NCBI GenBank assembly: GCA_003427395.1
Contig: BFEA01000486.1
Span: 10,860 to 42,942, forward strand
DNA length: 32,083 bases
DNA from: Chara braunii
Taxonomy: Eukaryota > Streptophyta > Charophyceae > Charales > Characeae
Reading direction: 5' to 3'
The notes under the pieces: generated by a model
What the model was told of the DNA's origin: nothing
The model's input: only the letters and a program-made list of their open reading frames with translations
Database searches by the model: none
Program-made: the position numbers and the translations under genes
Shown here: one piece after another, positions 1 through 7,871 of the stretch
Layout: the number at the start of each line of letters is the position of its first letter
How positions within the stretch are numbered: the stretch's first letter is position 1

Positions 1-511
1 GGCTGCAGCTCTCAAACGCCATGCCACAGGTAAGTACCGGCCCTCCCACGGGCCTGCCCAGCCATCACAGACCCATACAGGTCACACACACACTCAAGGC
101 ACTCCGACAACATGCAGGCCACACACAGTCATGCAACCCACAAACAAGCACGCACTCAGACCCAGCAAACACATCGACAGGCAGGGAACTTAGTACNGCA
201 TGCATCCTATGAGCAGAAATCAGAAATCGACTGTATGTTTCAGTCCGTGTATTGACGGGCCATTACAGCAGCATGATTTGGGCGGATGCAAATCATACAT
301 TGCGGCAAGAAGGGAAGACGCCGCGAGCTACAGCTGAGCTCAAGCCAGGTACCAGGATGACATACTGAATGTTCCCCCACGCACGCCCAGAGGGACAAAC
401 GGCCACTGGATGATGGAGAAGATATCAACACAGACTCACAGAGCAGTAATGGACATGCGGCAACGTGAAGTGGTGAAGCGAAAGCGAAGAGAAAGCAACT
501 ACCAAACTCAC
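1..511. other. No gene recognised; presumed NF-YA intron or flank
   Basis: This stretch lies downstream, on the minus strand, of the NF-YA exon. I looked for the next NF-YA exon, which should begin with a codon for Pro and encode a Tyr-Leu-His-Glu-Ser-Arg-His core, and did not see it. The intron therefore probably runs off the left edge. A single ambiguous base is at 197. Open frames here have no recognisable content. Confidence 0.5.
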
Positions 512-704
512 CTTGCGTGGTCTGAACACCCTGCTTGACTCCAATTTCGCCCGGCATTGCCGCCTCCGCAAAATGCCATGGTATTGCTTCGCATTCACGT
601 AAACAGGCTCCTCTTCCATCATCTCTGACGGCAAGGGCATGCGTGTTTGGTGCAGACCCATCAGCTGCGGAAGCTGCAAGACGCCCAGCGAACCACCCAC
701 TCTG
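512..704 (-). CDS. NF-YA: NF-YA (CCAAT-binding factor subunit A) internal exon, partial gene
   Basis: Read on the minus strand, this exon encodes a plant-type NF-YA segment: a [14 protein letters not shown] stretch, then [19 protein letters not shown], then RAKLE and a closing PRK. The [14 protein letters not shown] block is the A1 helix through which NF-YA joins the NF-YB/NF-YC dimer. The DNA-contacting A2 block (core YLHESRH) should follow in the next exon and is not in the window. The 3' end is set by an AAG/GTGAGT donor at 511-512. The 5' end is less sure: a GAGCAG acceptor gives 704 and a TTGCAG acceptor gives 673, and both keep the frame. NF-YA binds CCAAT boxes in the nucleus as part of the NF-Y trimer. 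The residues between RAKLE and PRK differ from usual plant versions. Whether the gene is intact cannot be judged from one exon. Confidence 0.85.
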
Positions 705-2280
705 CTGCTCAGAAACCAAAATGTCAATCAATCTCACTGGTGAGAAGTCTCCAGAAGATACTGGGTGTGTGTTCTGATGAGGGAAAGGTTGGGAAAAACA
801 GATTAACTTCAAAACACAAATTTGTGGAATACTCATGCCTGCTAAGCAGGCAGGATAGCTGGCATCACATGTGGTCGGCACGATCGCAAGACGTACTTTT
901 ATATGTCACAAGGGGCTAAGGGGCTCAACAGTACCGATGGGCCAAGGCGAATCTGAGCGCCCATGGAACATGATGGCTGCCGTGGTGCTGCGACAACAGA
1001 CAATTTTTGCATTTCTCTGGTATCTTAGTGGGAACAAATGGGCTGCGCCATCGCGTCAGCGCTATGCCTTCGCACATGTAGGTAGTATGTACCTTTTTTT
1101 TCCAACACAAAAATGTTGAAAAAAATTCAAAAAATATCAAAAAACATATAATTTTCTAATCTTCGGGGTGCATCGACTTCTTGTCCGACTTGCCATTATT
1201 ATTATTTTTTTTAATATAAAAAGCACACGCCCCTTCTATTCTGAGGGCCAACAGTCCAGTTACTTATCCCCCGAAAGCATTGTTCCTACAAGTACAATGG
1301 GAGAAAGAGACAGAAAGAGAGGGTCAGCCTCACCCTTGTGGCACTACTCGCCGAAGCAAGGGGGGGCGGAAAGGGACTGCTTCCGCACTTCCCCAATGGG
1401 CTACCCTATTGGCTGGGAGGACTACCCTACCGCTACACGGTTTCAATACGAGAGGTGATGCTATTTTGAATTTTGAATTTTCCCATTTCCATGCTGGTGC
1501 AGTGGTGAAGCGCGAAGGCTGCTTCGCTTTCGTACACGACAGTAGCTGTTGCAAAAAAAAAAAAAACATTTCCACACTTTCATGCTCTGTCTGAAGACTT
1601 TGTCTGACTTGCCATGATCTTTAGAAAAGATGACATGACGTCCGCAGTATTTTCTTAACAACAGGGCGAATGTCCTGGAGGAATCGTCACACAGCGTTGA
1701 TCGCGCACAATGGCTTTGTGAAGTTTGTAGGTAACAAGCCACTGGTCTACTGGCTTTCACAGACGAGCTGAACATGCACACAGCTGACCTGAATGTGATC
1801 AGCTTCCTGCTGCACACATTCATATGGGCTCCATAGTCCAGAGTCGAGATTCATCTGGTCCCTCTGAAAGAAGAGTAGGAAATGAACAAAACAACAACAA
1901 AAAAAAACTAAATTAGTAAAAAATTACGCATGGGCCACTCACGAGCCTGCAAACGCTACCACCTTCACAGCACCCGATTGCGAATTAGTCAAGGCCCATT
2001 TCTAACCCATGATTTCCCTTATGGCGGTAATACGGCCACTAAAAATCCCGCAGTATATTCCTGTTCTTCCCTTATCGACACTCGTCAGGGTGGAGATATT
2101 ACTTGATCACGCGGATCACAACCCAGTTCCAGTTCCAACTGGGGCGACTCAATATTGCCAGCTATCTCTTGAGAAGACTACCATTTCCAGGAGGAATTTC
2201 AGCCACACATCCGTCCACCAGCAGCAACCAACAGCACTCGACAGTGGCTGACTGCAGGAGGGTGTTAACACTGATGTGCT
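705..2280. other. Non-coding or unassigned stretch
   Basis: No exon, RNA gene or transposon domain was recognised. Further 5' NF-YA exons could lie here because NF-YA amino termini are poorly conserved, but none was identified. The stretch contains A/T-rich tracts near 1,090-1,230 and an A run near 1,553-1,565. Short open frames on both strands show no family resemblance. Confidence 0.4.
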
Positions 2281-2289
2281 CCCCCCCCC

Positions 2290-2329
<40 letters not shown>
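2281..2329. repeat. Compound microsatellite C(n)-(TC)n-(AC)n
   Basis: A run of ten C is followed by about seven TC units and then about twelve AC units. Frames crossing it give only Ser-Leu or Thr-His alternation. Confidence 0.95.
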
Positions 2330-2335
<6 letters not shown>

Positions 2336-2571
2336 GGCAGTCTGCTAGGATTGCAAGGTTGGTGTGAGTAAAGTCGACCACTTTTCTCTCTCAAGGATGG
2401 GTATCGCTAACTCTGGGCGATGTGGTGAGTCCTTGCTTATCCATCAGTCAAATGCATCCTTGGTAGACTTTGTCCACATTACAACCTCCTGTTTGTTCAG
2501 TCGGTGAAAGTCCAACCAAACAGTCTGTTCGGTACAGTCATGCTTTTTTTTTAGCGTCTAGCGAATATGAC

Positions 2572-2572
<1 letters not shown>

Positions 2573-2606
<34 letters not shown>
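2573..2606. repeat. (AC)n microsatellite
   Basis: About seventeen uninterrupted AC dinucleotides. This is the source of the Thr-His runs in overlapping frames. Confidence 0.95.
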
Positions 2607-2609
<3 letters not shown>

Positions 2610-2687
2610 TACAGATGATGGGAGAAGGAGCGACAGGAGACGACTGTGCGGGCTCACGGGACTGGGGAGGTTCTGCAGGCGACCGCA

Positions 2688-3020
2688 TTTTCCCCCCTTC
2701 TTTTCTCTCCCTCCCTCATTCCCTCTCTCTACTCTCTCGCTCGTCCTTTCTCTTTCCCTTTCTGCTGTGTTTTCAACTTTTCGTACCTCTCTTTTGCCCC
2801 CTTTTTTTTTTTCTTCCTTTTTTCCTATTCTCAGTTTCCCCTTTTTTCCCTCCCTTTCGTCTTCTTTTTCTCTTTCTTTCCCCCCTTTTTTTTATTTTTT
2901 ATTTTCCTTTTTTCCTTTTTCTCTCCCTTTTTTCCTTTTTTCTTTTTTCTTTTTTCTTCTTTTTTCTTTTTTCTTTTGTCCTTTTTCTTTTTTCCTTTTA
3001 CTTTTTCCCTTTTTCTTTTT
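2688..3020. repeat. Long T/C-rich homopyrimidine tract
   Basis: This is more than 300 bp made almost only of T and C on the plus strand, in the style TTTTTTCC / TTTTTTCT. It produces Phe/Ser/Leu/Pro-rich frames on the plus strand and Lys/Glu/Arg-rich frames on the minus strand. All of these are compositional artefacts. A shorter tract of the same type is at 3,213-3,280. Confidence 0.9.
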
Positions 3021-3286
3021 AGGGAGTAACCCGGACCCGGCTCCATGAATAAAACCCCCAGGCAGTGTAAGGCCAGTTACGGGAGCAGCCCGCTCTCGGA
3101 ATGTGTCGAATAAGGCCCAGGACTAGGGTGATTAGTAGGCGCACGGTATTGTAGGTAGGCCAGAGATTAATCTTGGTTTTTACGGCCCTGACTCCTCGCC
3201 ACTCCCCCCTTTTCAATCTTTCTTTCTTCTTTTTTTTTTTTTGAAGTTTTTTCTCCTTTTTTCCTTTTTCCTTTTTTCCATGGCTA

Positions 3287-3545
3287 CGCCGGACCCGGAC
3301 CCGGACATTTCCGGACATGGAACCGGACCCGTGTCCGGTAGTTTCCGGACGTCCGGAATTCCGGACATTGCCGGACCTCCGGACATGGGGGGATCCGGGT
3401 GGTCCGGGACATTTCCGGACATGAAACCAGACCCGTGTCCGGAAGTTTCCGGACGTCCGGAATTCCGGACATTCCCGGACCTCCGGACATGGGGGGATCT
3501 GGACAGTCCGGATGTCTGGACAGGTCCGGAAAATGTCCGGACCAT
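3287..3545. repeat. TCCGGA-palindrome array with a 104-bp higher-order unit
   Basis: The array is built from the hexamer CCGGAC and its palindromic form TCCGGA. A segment beginning at 3,306 recurs at 3,410 with few changes, giving two copies of a unit of about 104 bp. Both copies contain ACCCGTGTCCGG and GTCCGGAATTCCGGAC. A degenerate third part extends to 3,545. The array starts directly after a T/C tract and ends in an A-rich stretch. Overlapping frames on both strands are repeat artefacts. Confidence 0.9.
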
Positions 3546-3871
3546 TAAAAAAAAGAAAACAAAATCTGAAAAAAAAGTATGTTATGCAGAATAACAATGC
3601 AAACCACTTTTGCCTCAGAGTCATGTCAGAATTCCTAACCAAACTTAAGTTAAAAGTCAAAAACTATAAAAAGCTTAAAAAAAGACTTAAAAAAGTTTAA
3701 AAAACTAATAAAAGGTAATGAATTATTCATAATAAAAAACTTGGNGTTGTCTAATAAATTATTATAGAGAGAGAGCATGTCTGGACCCCCCAAAAAAGCA
3801 TAAATGGGCCTGAAAAACCCTCAAAACAATTTTGAGGGCTTGGCTCCTCAATGGGGAAGGGTCCTGGACCG

Positions 3872-3987
3872 TTTTTTTTTTTTTTTTTTTCCTCGAAATT
3901 TGGCAGATCCGGACCGTCTGGACCGGACGTCCGGATTCCGGACCAAATCCGGACCGTCTGGACGGCGGTCCGAACGTCCGGATCGTA
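3872..3987. repeat. T run followed by a second CCGGAC/TCCGGA cluster
   Basis: A run of about twenty T (3,872-3,890) is followed from about 3,906 by a dense group of CCGGAC, TCCGGA and GTCTGGAC motifs. The composition is the same as the 3.3-kb array, but I see no clean higher-order unit. It is bordered on the right by another T/C tract (3,993-4,055). The T/C tract plus CCGGAC pairing therefore occurs twice in 1 kb. Confidence 0.8.
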
Positions 3988-4107
3988 GCCATGCTTTTTT
4001 ATTTCCTTTTGTTCTTTTGTTCTTTTTTCTTTTTTCTTTTTTCTCTTTCTTTTTTCATCGTTCCTCTAGGTCCTCTTTCTGGCCGTAGGATAGATGTGTA
4101 TGAATAG

Positions 4108-4352
4108 GTGGATAAGAGCCATAGCTTGCATCGGAAGGCAGCGATTCTCGGACGGACTTCGCGGCTATATCAGAACGGAACCCGGGGGTACTATTCATCG
4201 AATCACCATACGGTTAATGGTTCTGGCAGCAAAACAGGGCGTCCGGTTTTCGCAATCGCAAAGGGGTTGAGTGAGGTGGTGGGCGGCATGGATTTCTTCG
4301 CTGACTGGGACCTGGAGGAAGAGCAGCAAGAGATGGAGGAAGTGGTAACGTT
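4108..4352 (+). CDS. Candidate exon, unrecognised protein
   Basis: This non-repetitive open frame sits between two pyrimidine tracts. It ends in an acidic stretch (DWDLEEEQQEMEE) and then reaches a possible GTG/GTAACG donor near 4,350. Upstream, a TTCCTCTAG acceptor near 4,070 follows a good polypyrimidine tract. An in-frame ATG is at 4,288 just before FFADWD. I recognise no domain. The sequence looks more protein-like than its neighbours, but chance open reading over about 80 codons is quite possible. Exon limits are guesses. Confidence 0.25.
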
Positions 4353-4421
4353 CCTGGCGGTCGACACTTTCCCGGTTTTGCTTTCGTAACCCGACGCCTA
4401 AGCGCTCTAAGGCCAAGCGTC

Positions 4422-4718
4422 ATGCATACCGATGCTACCAGCCCTGCTGAACATGCTTTGCCCCACCTACCCCCCTCCGCACCGGCGCGAAACGCCGCGT
4501 TCGTTCTTCTCCTCTTCCTTGCCCTTCTTCCCAACCTCGCCATAGCTGGTGCTGGTGCGATGCTGGTTTCGTGTCTTTCCGAGGGAATCTTCCTCCGCTT
4601 ATCGGCTAGGCGCTTTGCATTGCTGATCGGTTGCACTATCTGCTTCGCAACCATCTTTCTCGCCAGCTGCTGCTGCCTCTTCTTTGTGCTAGGCCTCGGA
4701 GGAGGGTGTGGTTGTTAG
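4422..4718 (+). CDS. Candidate small membrane protein, unrecognised
   Basis: This is an ATG-initiated frame of 98 codons. It has two hydrophobic segments, roughly residues 24-50 (AAFVLLLFLALLPNLAIAGAG) and residues 63-92 (with FATIFLASCCCLFFV). The first could act as a signal peptide or anchor. No family is recognised. Caution is needed because the plus strand here is C/T-rich, and such DNA tends to encode Leu/Phe/Ser/Pro hydrophobic runs by chance. Confidence 0.2.
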   Translation: MHTDATSPAEHALPHLPPSAPARNAAFVLLLFLALLPNLAIAGAGAMLVSCLSEGIFLRLSARRFALLIGCTICFATIFLASCCCLFFVLGLGGGCGC

Positions 4719-4749
4719 CTAGACGTAGTGTATTGCAAGGAGCGGCGCG

Positions 4750-5290
4750 ATGGAGCATAGGACTACGGCGGAGGCTTTGACATGCGCCTTTTTGGCCTTC
4801 CTTTCGTTTCTCTCCTTTCTTTCCTTCCTCTTCTTCATCTACTCCCTCCCCCAACCCCTCCCGCATGCCCCCTCCCCCACACCCCGTCCCTCGTCCCTCG
4901 ATCCCGCAACCCCCCATCATCCCTATCTCAATGCACCCCCATCCATAACCCGACCACTACCGCCCCCCCGCCTTCCAAAGATCCTGGAAGATGTCCCCCC
5001 CTCTGATGACGCCCCACGTGGCATGGGGCAGAAAAGCGCTTTAGGGAGCTGCCACGCCCTTCCCGCGATTCGGCGAGATGATCCGTGCAGCTGCAGGAAT
5101 GCGATGGATCTCGAGGAAAGAGCTGAAGCGGGATATCCCCATCCCCTCCTCCCTCCCCCCTTCTCCCCTTCCTTTGTTCCCCTTCCCTCCCTCTTCCCCC
5201 CTTCTTCTTCCTCCCCCGATCTTCCCTTCTATCCCCTTGAAACCTTACGACTGTTTGATAGTGGAGGTGCAAGGTGGGTGGCGTAATCTG
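4750..5290 (+). other. Pyrimidine-rich region with an unassigned 178-codon frame
   Basis: An ATG-started frame runs through this region. Its content is mostly (F/L)SFL and P/S/L-rich runs encoded by CTTTCCTTTC-like DNA at the start and by CCCTCCCCC-like DNA at the end. The middle part (about 4,980-5,140) is less biased and could be genuine exon. No domain is recognised. It could also be a 5' leader or intron. Confidence 0.3.
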
Positions 5291-5339
5291 TAATTGTTTC
5301 TGATTGAGATAAGAACTGGTCGTGCGTTTTTTCGATCTT

Positions 5340-5970
5340 TTGAAAGATTGCTTTCATCATGGTGCTTGGTGTTTAATGGATGCATTCCCCTTCCCGTCCA
5401 TTATCTCCCCTCCCTCCCCTGTTACTGCTATCTCCTTCCTTTCTCTTCCCCCTGTTCCCATCCCGGGGGAAGGGCCTTACCATTTTTCTCCATTCGTCAG
5501 TTTTCGCCTAGCATCTTGTTGATCAGGTAAGGGGGTTATTCAGAGGATAGTATATGATTGTACCCAGGCTTTGCTGTATGTAGAAATGTCATCAATGGTT
5601 GTTCCGTCTTCTGTTCCCCGAGTTGTCGTCCTTCCATTTTTTTCGAAGCTTTTTCAATTTTTTTTATGAATGAATGGATCGATCTTCTATTGCTTTCATC
5701 TAGGTGCTTGGTTTTTATTGGATGCATTTTCCTCCCCGTCTATTATCTCCCCTCCCTCCCTTGCAATTTCCATTCCGTATTTCCCCGTTTGTCGTGTTTC
5801 TGTTTGACATCTTGTTGTTGGGATAGCGAAGGGATGGTATGTCATTGTATCAGCGCTTTGTTGTATGACACCAATGGTTGTTCTGTCTTCGAATTGTCAC
5901 CCTTCCGTTTTTTTCGATTTTTTTTTTGAATATTTATCCCTCTCTCTGAATGGATGGATCGATCGCTGCC
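5340..5970. repeat. Diverged tandem duplication (about 340 + 285 bp)
   Basis: The first unit starts near 5,345 and the second near 5,690. Both contain, in order: a TTGCTTTCATC(AT/TA)GGTGCTTGG start, GGATGCATT, TTATCTCCCCTCCCTCCC, an AGCATCTTGTTG / GACATCTTGTTG match, a short stretch around GTATATGATTGTA / GTATGTCATTGTA, CAATGGTTGTTC, and a closing TTTTTTTCGA tract before GAATGGATGGATCGATC. The second unit has lost some internal sequence. Frames in the two units look alike only because the DNA is duplicated. Confidence 0.8.
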
Positions 5971-6228
5971 CCCTTGCAAAACGAAGCACCCCTACCCCCC
6001 TTCGCTTCAATTCGCCACTAGCGCTGGCTTGGCCGAACTTCATCTGATAAACGGCCTCGTGGTTACCCTCACCACAAGATGGACATACCAAGTGGTTTTA
6101 CCTCGCCGCGTTGGAATATCGCCTCCCGCGTCTTGCTTTTCGCTCACGGTGTGCCAACGTTTTTGGTCGGAGTAGCACGGGCATGACGTGTCGTGCTCGT
6201 GCGAAGCGCATGTGATGTACGCATGCTG

Positions 6229-6245
6229 ACACACACACACACACA
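6229..6245. repeat. Short (AC)n tract
   Basis: Eight AC units just before the SINE insertion region. Confidence 0.8.
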
Positions 6246-6302
6246 AACGTGCAGTGTTTTCTCAGCACAAGGGACTACAGGGTTTGGCAAGGTGCTGTTG
6301 CC

Positions 6303-6319
6303 AGAAATGCTCCCGGTAT
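6303..6319. repeat. Target-site duplication, left copy, of the 6.3-kb SINE
   Basis: AGAAATGCTCCCGGTAT, repeated at 6,498-6,514 with one C-to-T change. Confidence 0.85.
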
Positions 6320-6497
6320 GACCAACTGGCCTAGGACAGTTGGTACACCCCTAAACTGTTTGTTGGAATACAGACCTGAGTTCGAACTCGCGCTGGATGC
6401 AGATACGAGTAAAATAAATCTGGATAACCTAGGGCCGGTCAGTTCGATAATGATATCTCAAGGCCGTTGTCGTCTACTGAAAAAAAAAAGAAAAAAA
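6320..6497 (+). mobile_element. tRNA-derived SINE, family 1, copy 1
   Basis: The head resembles a tRNA: an A-box-like TGGCCTAGGACAGTTGG at 6,327-6,343 and a B-box-like GAGTTCGAACTCG at 6,378-6,390. A unique body follows, with a conserved tail block at 6,432-6,470 (GGGCCGGTCAGTT then ATATCTCAAGGCCGT), and the element ends in an A-rich tail. Flanking 17-bp direct repeats (6,303-6,319 and 6,498-6,514, AGAAATGCTC(C/T)) differ at one position. They are the target-site duplication and fix the element limits. Such elements are transcribed by RNA polymerase III and moved by a partner LINE-type reverse transcriptase, which is not in this window. The second copy is at 9,967-10,152. Confidence 0.88.
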
Positions 6498-6514
6498 AGA
6501 AATGCTCCTGGTAT
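6498..6514. repeat. Target-site duplication, right copy, of the 6.3-kb SINE
   Basis: AGAAATGCTCCTGGTAT, directly after the A-rich tail. It matches the left copy at 16 of 17 positions. Confidence 0.85.
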
Positions 6515-6831
6515 CACATGATGGTTTCAGCCTTGAGGCAACATGTCGCCCGAAACCCAAGGTGCTTTGAGCAGCATAGCTCCCAACATCGCCAAGGATG
6601 CTGCACAAGGCTGGGGGATGACAGGCTTGTGCGTTTTGGTTTCCCATGTCGGGTCTCGCTGGGTTCGACTTGGGTGCGTCCATTTTTCCATATGATGTCT
6701 ACTGACCACTTCCCTGAGCAGAATTCCGAAGGGTCGACGGGTCGATTTTGGGAGCGCGTCCAGCGTGCTTTACCACACATAACTGCCTAGGCGCCAGATT
6801 GAGCCAACTGCTGGAAAGTGTTAACGATCTA

Positions 6832-6881
6832 CCCCCCCCCAACCAGGCCCCCACGCCCCCCCTTTGAGGGGAGGGGGGGTC
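6832..6881. repeat. C-run / G-run hairpin
   Basis: Runs of C at about 6,832-6,840 and 6,857-6,863 are followed by GGGGAGGGGGGG near 6,870-6,881. The last two can pair across a short TTTGA-containing loop. The G-run strand could also form a quadruplex. No gene context. Confidence 0.6.
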
Positions 6882-7470
6882 TTTACTGATTTATTTTGTG
6901 TTTAGTACTGTTTACTGATTCATTTCGGTAGTTGGAGTGCGCACGTTGTAAGGACATTGACATACACTATTACCTTCGCTAATAGTGCATTTCATCAACG
7001 GAAGAACAAAAAAGTTGAAAAAACAAAGAAAATAATTAAAAAACATGGCAGCAACAGGGTCTTGTCAGAGCTCTCATTAACTCATCAGAGAGGCAATTTT
7101 ATCTTAACTGTATTGACACACAAGTTTCAAAGTCTTTGAAACAGTCTACCGTTGGGACCAAGTTCCACAAGAATGCTGATTAAGAATTTAGGAAATGTTT
7201 TTTCCCCGCAATTATGAGCAGCTTCATCCTCCTCCCTTTCTGTCAAGGAAAGCATGGAAGATATACTCAAGAGACACTCTAACTTTAAAGTCTAAACCAC
7301 CGGTTCACGCGATACTAAGTTGATTTAAAAAAAAAAAAAAAAAAAAAACAGGGGTTGACCGCGCTAACCTTCCAAGGCCAAGCTACCTTCCAAGGCTCGT
7401 GAGCCTCCAACTGTTTTTCCGCGTTCCCTTCCGTCCCAGGCCCGGAGAGTCATCGCCTTGCTGGCTGCCG
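6882..7470. other. Unassigned AT-rich stretch with an A(n) run
   Basis: No gene recognised. There is a homopolymeric A run at about 7,327-7,348, which may be the tail of an unrecognised plus-strand retroposon. I found no flanking target-site duplication. Confidence 0.5.
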
Positions 7471-7696
7471 AACCAGTTATAAGAGTCCGACGTAGCTTCC
7501 TTCAGCGATGACCGTCCCACCTGTTTTTGGGGCCACGCTAAGGGTCCGACTTAGCGTTTCCTTCACCGAAGCTAAGGGTCCGACGTAGCTTCCTTCAGCG
7601 ATGTATGCTTCCCACGGTCCCAACTTTTTTTGGCGCGAAGCTAAGGGTCGGACTTGGCTTCCTTCGGCGATGTATGCTTCCCACGGTCCCATCGTT
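7471..7696. repeat. Small tandem array beside the U6 sequences
   Basis: The array consists of units containing GGGTCCGACGTAGCTTCCTT, CAGCGATGTATGCTTCCC and ACGGTCCCA. Clear starts are at about 7,481, 7,537, 7,571 and 7,640. The last two units are nearly complete and about 69 bp apart. The first two are shortened or rearranged. Each full unit ends in ACGGTCCCA plus a T run. The array directly abuts the 3' end of the U6-like sequence. Frames across the array are repetitive and unlikely to be genes. Confidence 0.85.
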
Positions 7697-7704
7697 TTTT
7701 TTAA

Positions 7705-7811
7705 ATTTGAATTTTGAACCGTTTTTCGATGTGCGTGCGTGTCATACTACCAGCGCAGGGGCCATGCTAATCTTCTCTGTATCGTTCCAATTTACGGATG
7801 TCACGAAGGAC
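7705..7811 (-). ncRNA. U6: U6 spliceosomal snRNA-like sequence, well-conserved copy (possibly a pseudogene)
   Basis: The minus strand carries the U6 core without a break: AAATTGGAACGATACAGAG, then AAGATTAGCATGGCCCCTGC. This includes the ACAGAGA box that pairs with the 5' splice site and the AGC triad region. The 5' end (GTCCTTCGTGACATCCG) matches the plant-type U6 5' stem-loop. Downstream, ATGACACGCACGCAC is recognisable, but the usual GCGCAAGG before it reads GCGCTGGTAGT. This changes the internal stem-loop needed for catalysis. The 3' end runs into AATTCAAATTT and an A run rather than the T run that ends polymerase III genes. Conserved sequence plus these defects suggests a retrocopied or decaying U6. 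A diverged lineage-specific functional U6 is less likely. Confidence 0.85.
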
Positions 7812-7871
7812 GCAGGGACCATACTACTCTTCTATTGATCACTACAATTTTAATACACGGTCCCCGAGGAC
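7812..7871 (-). ncRNA. Second, diverged and truncated U6-like copy fused upstream
   Basis: Immediately 5' of the conserved copy, on the same strand, is a second U6-like stretch. It has a 5' stem-loop GTCCTCGGGGACC, then ATTAAAATTG, a changed middle, and AGAAGAGTAGTATGGTCCCTGCG against the U6 AGAAGATTAGCATGGCCCCTGCG. Length and spacing agree with the first 60 or so bases of U6. It stops within the internal stem-loop, where the next U6 5' end begins. The ACAGAGA box is lost, so it cannot work as U6. The arrangement is a head-to-tail U6-U6 fusion. Alternatively, part of this stretch could serve as the promoter of the conserved copy (TATTAAAA lies about 40 bp upstream). Confidence 0.65.

Noticed and set aside
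2470-3048. Long Phe/Ser/Pro-rich open frames on plus and Lys-rich frame on minus
   Set aside because: They are translations of a homopyrimidine tract and (AC)n microsatellite with no protein-like content.
3019-3660. Frames with repeated GNVRNSGRPE / SGNVPD motifs on both strands
   Set aside because: They come from the CCGGAC array, which is open in several frames at once.
6320-6497. True tRNA gene at the SINE heads
   Set aside because: There is no complete cloverleaf, the same body and tail occur in two places, and target-site duplications show retroposition.
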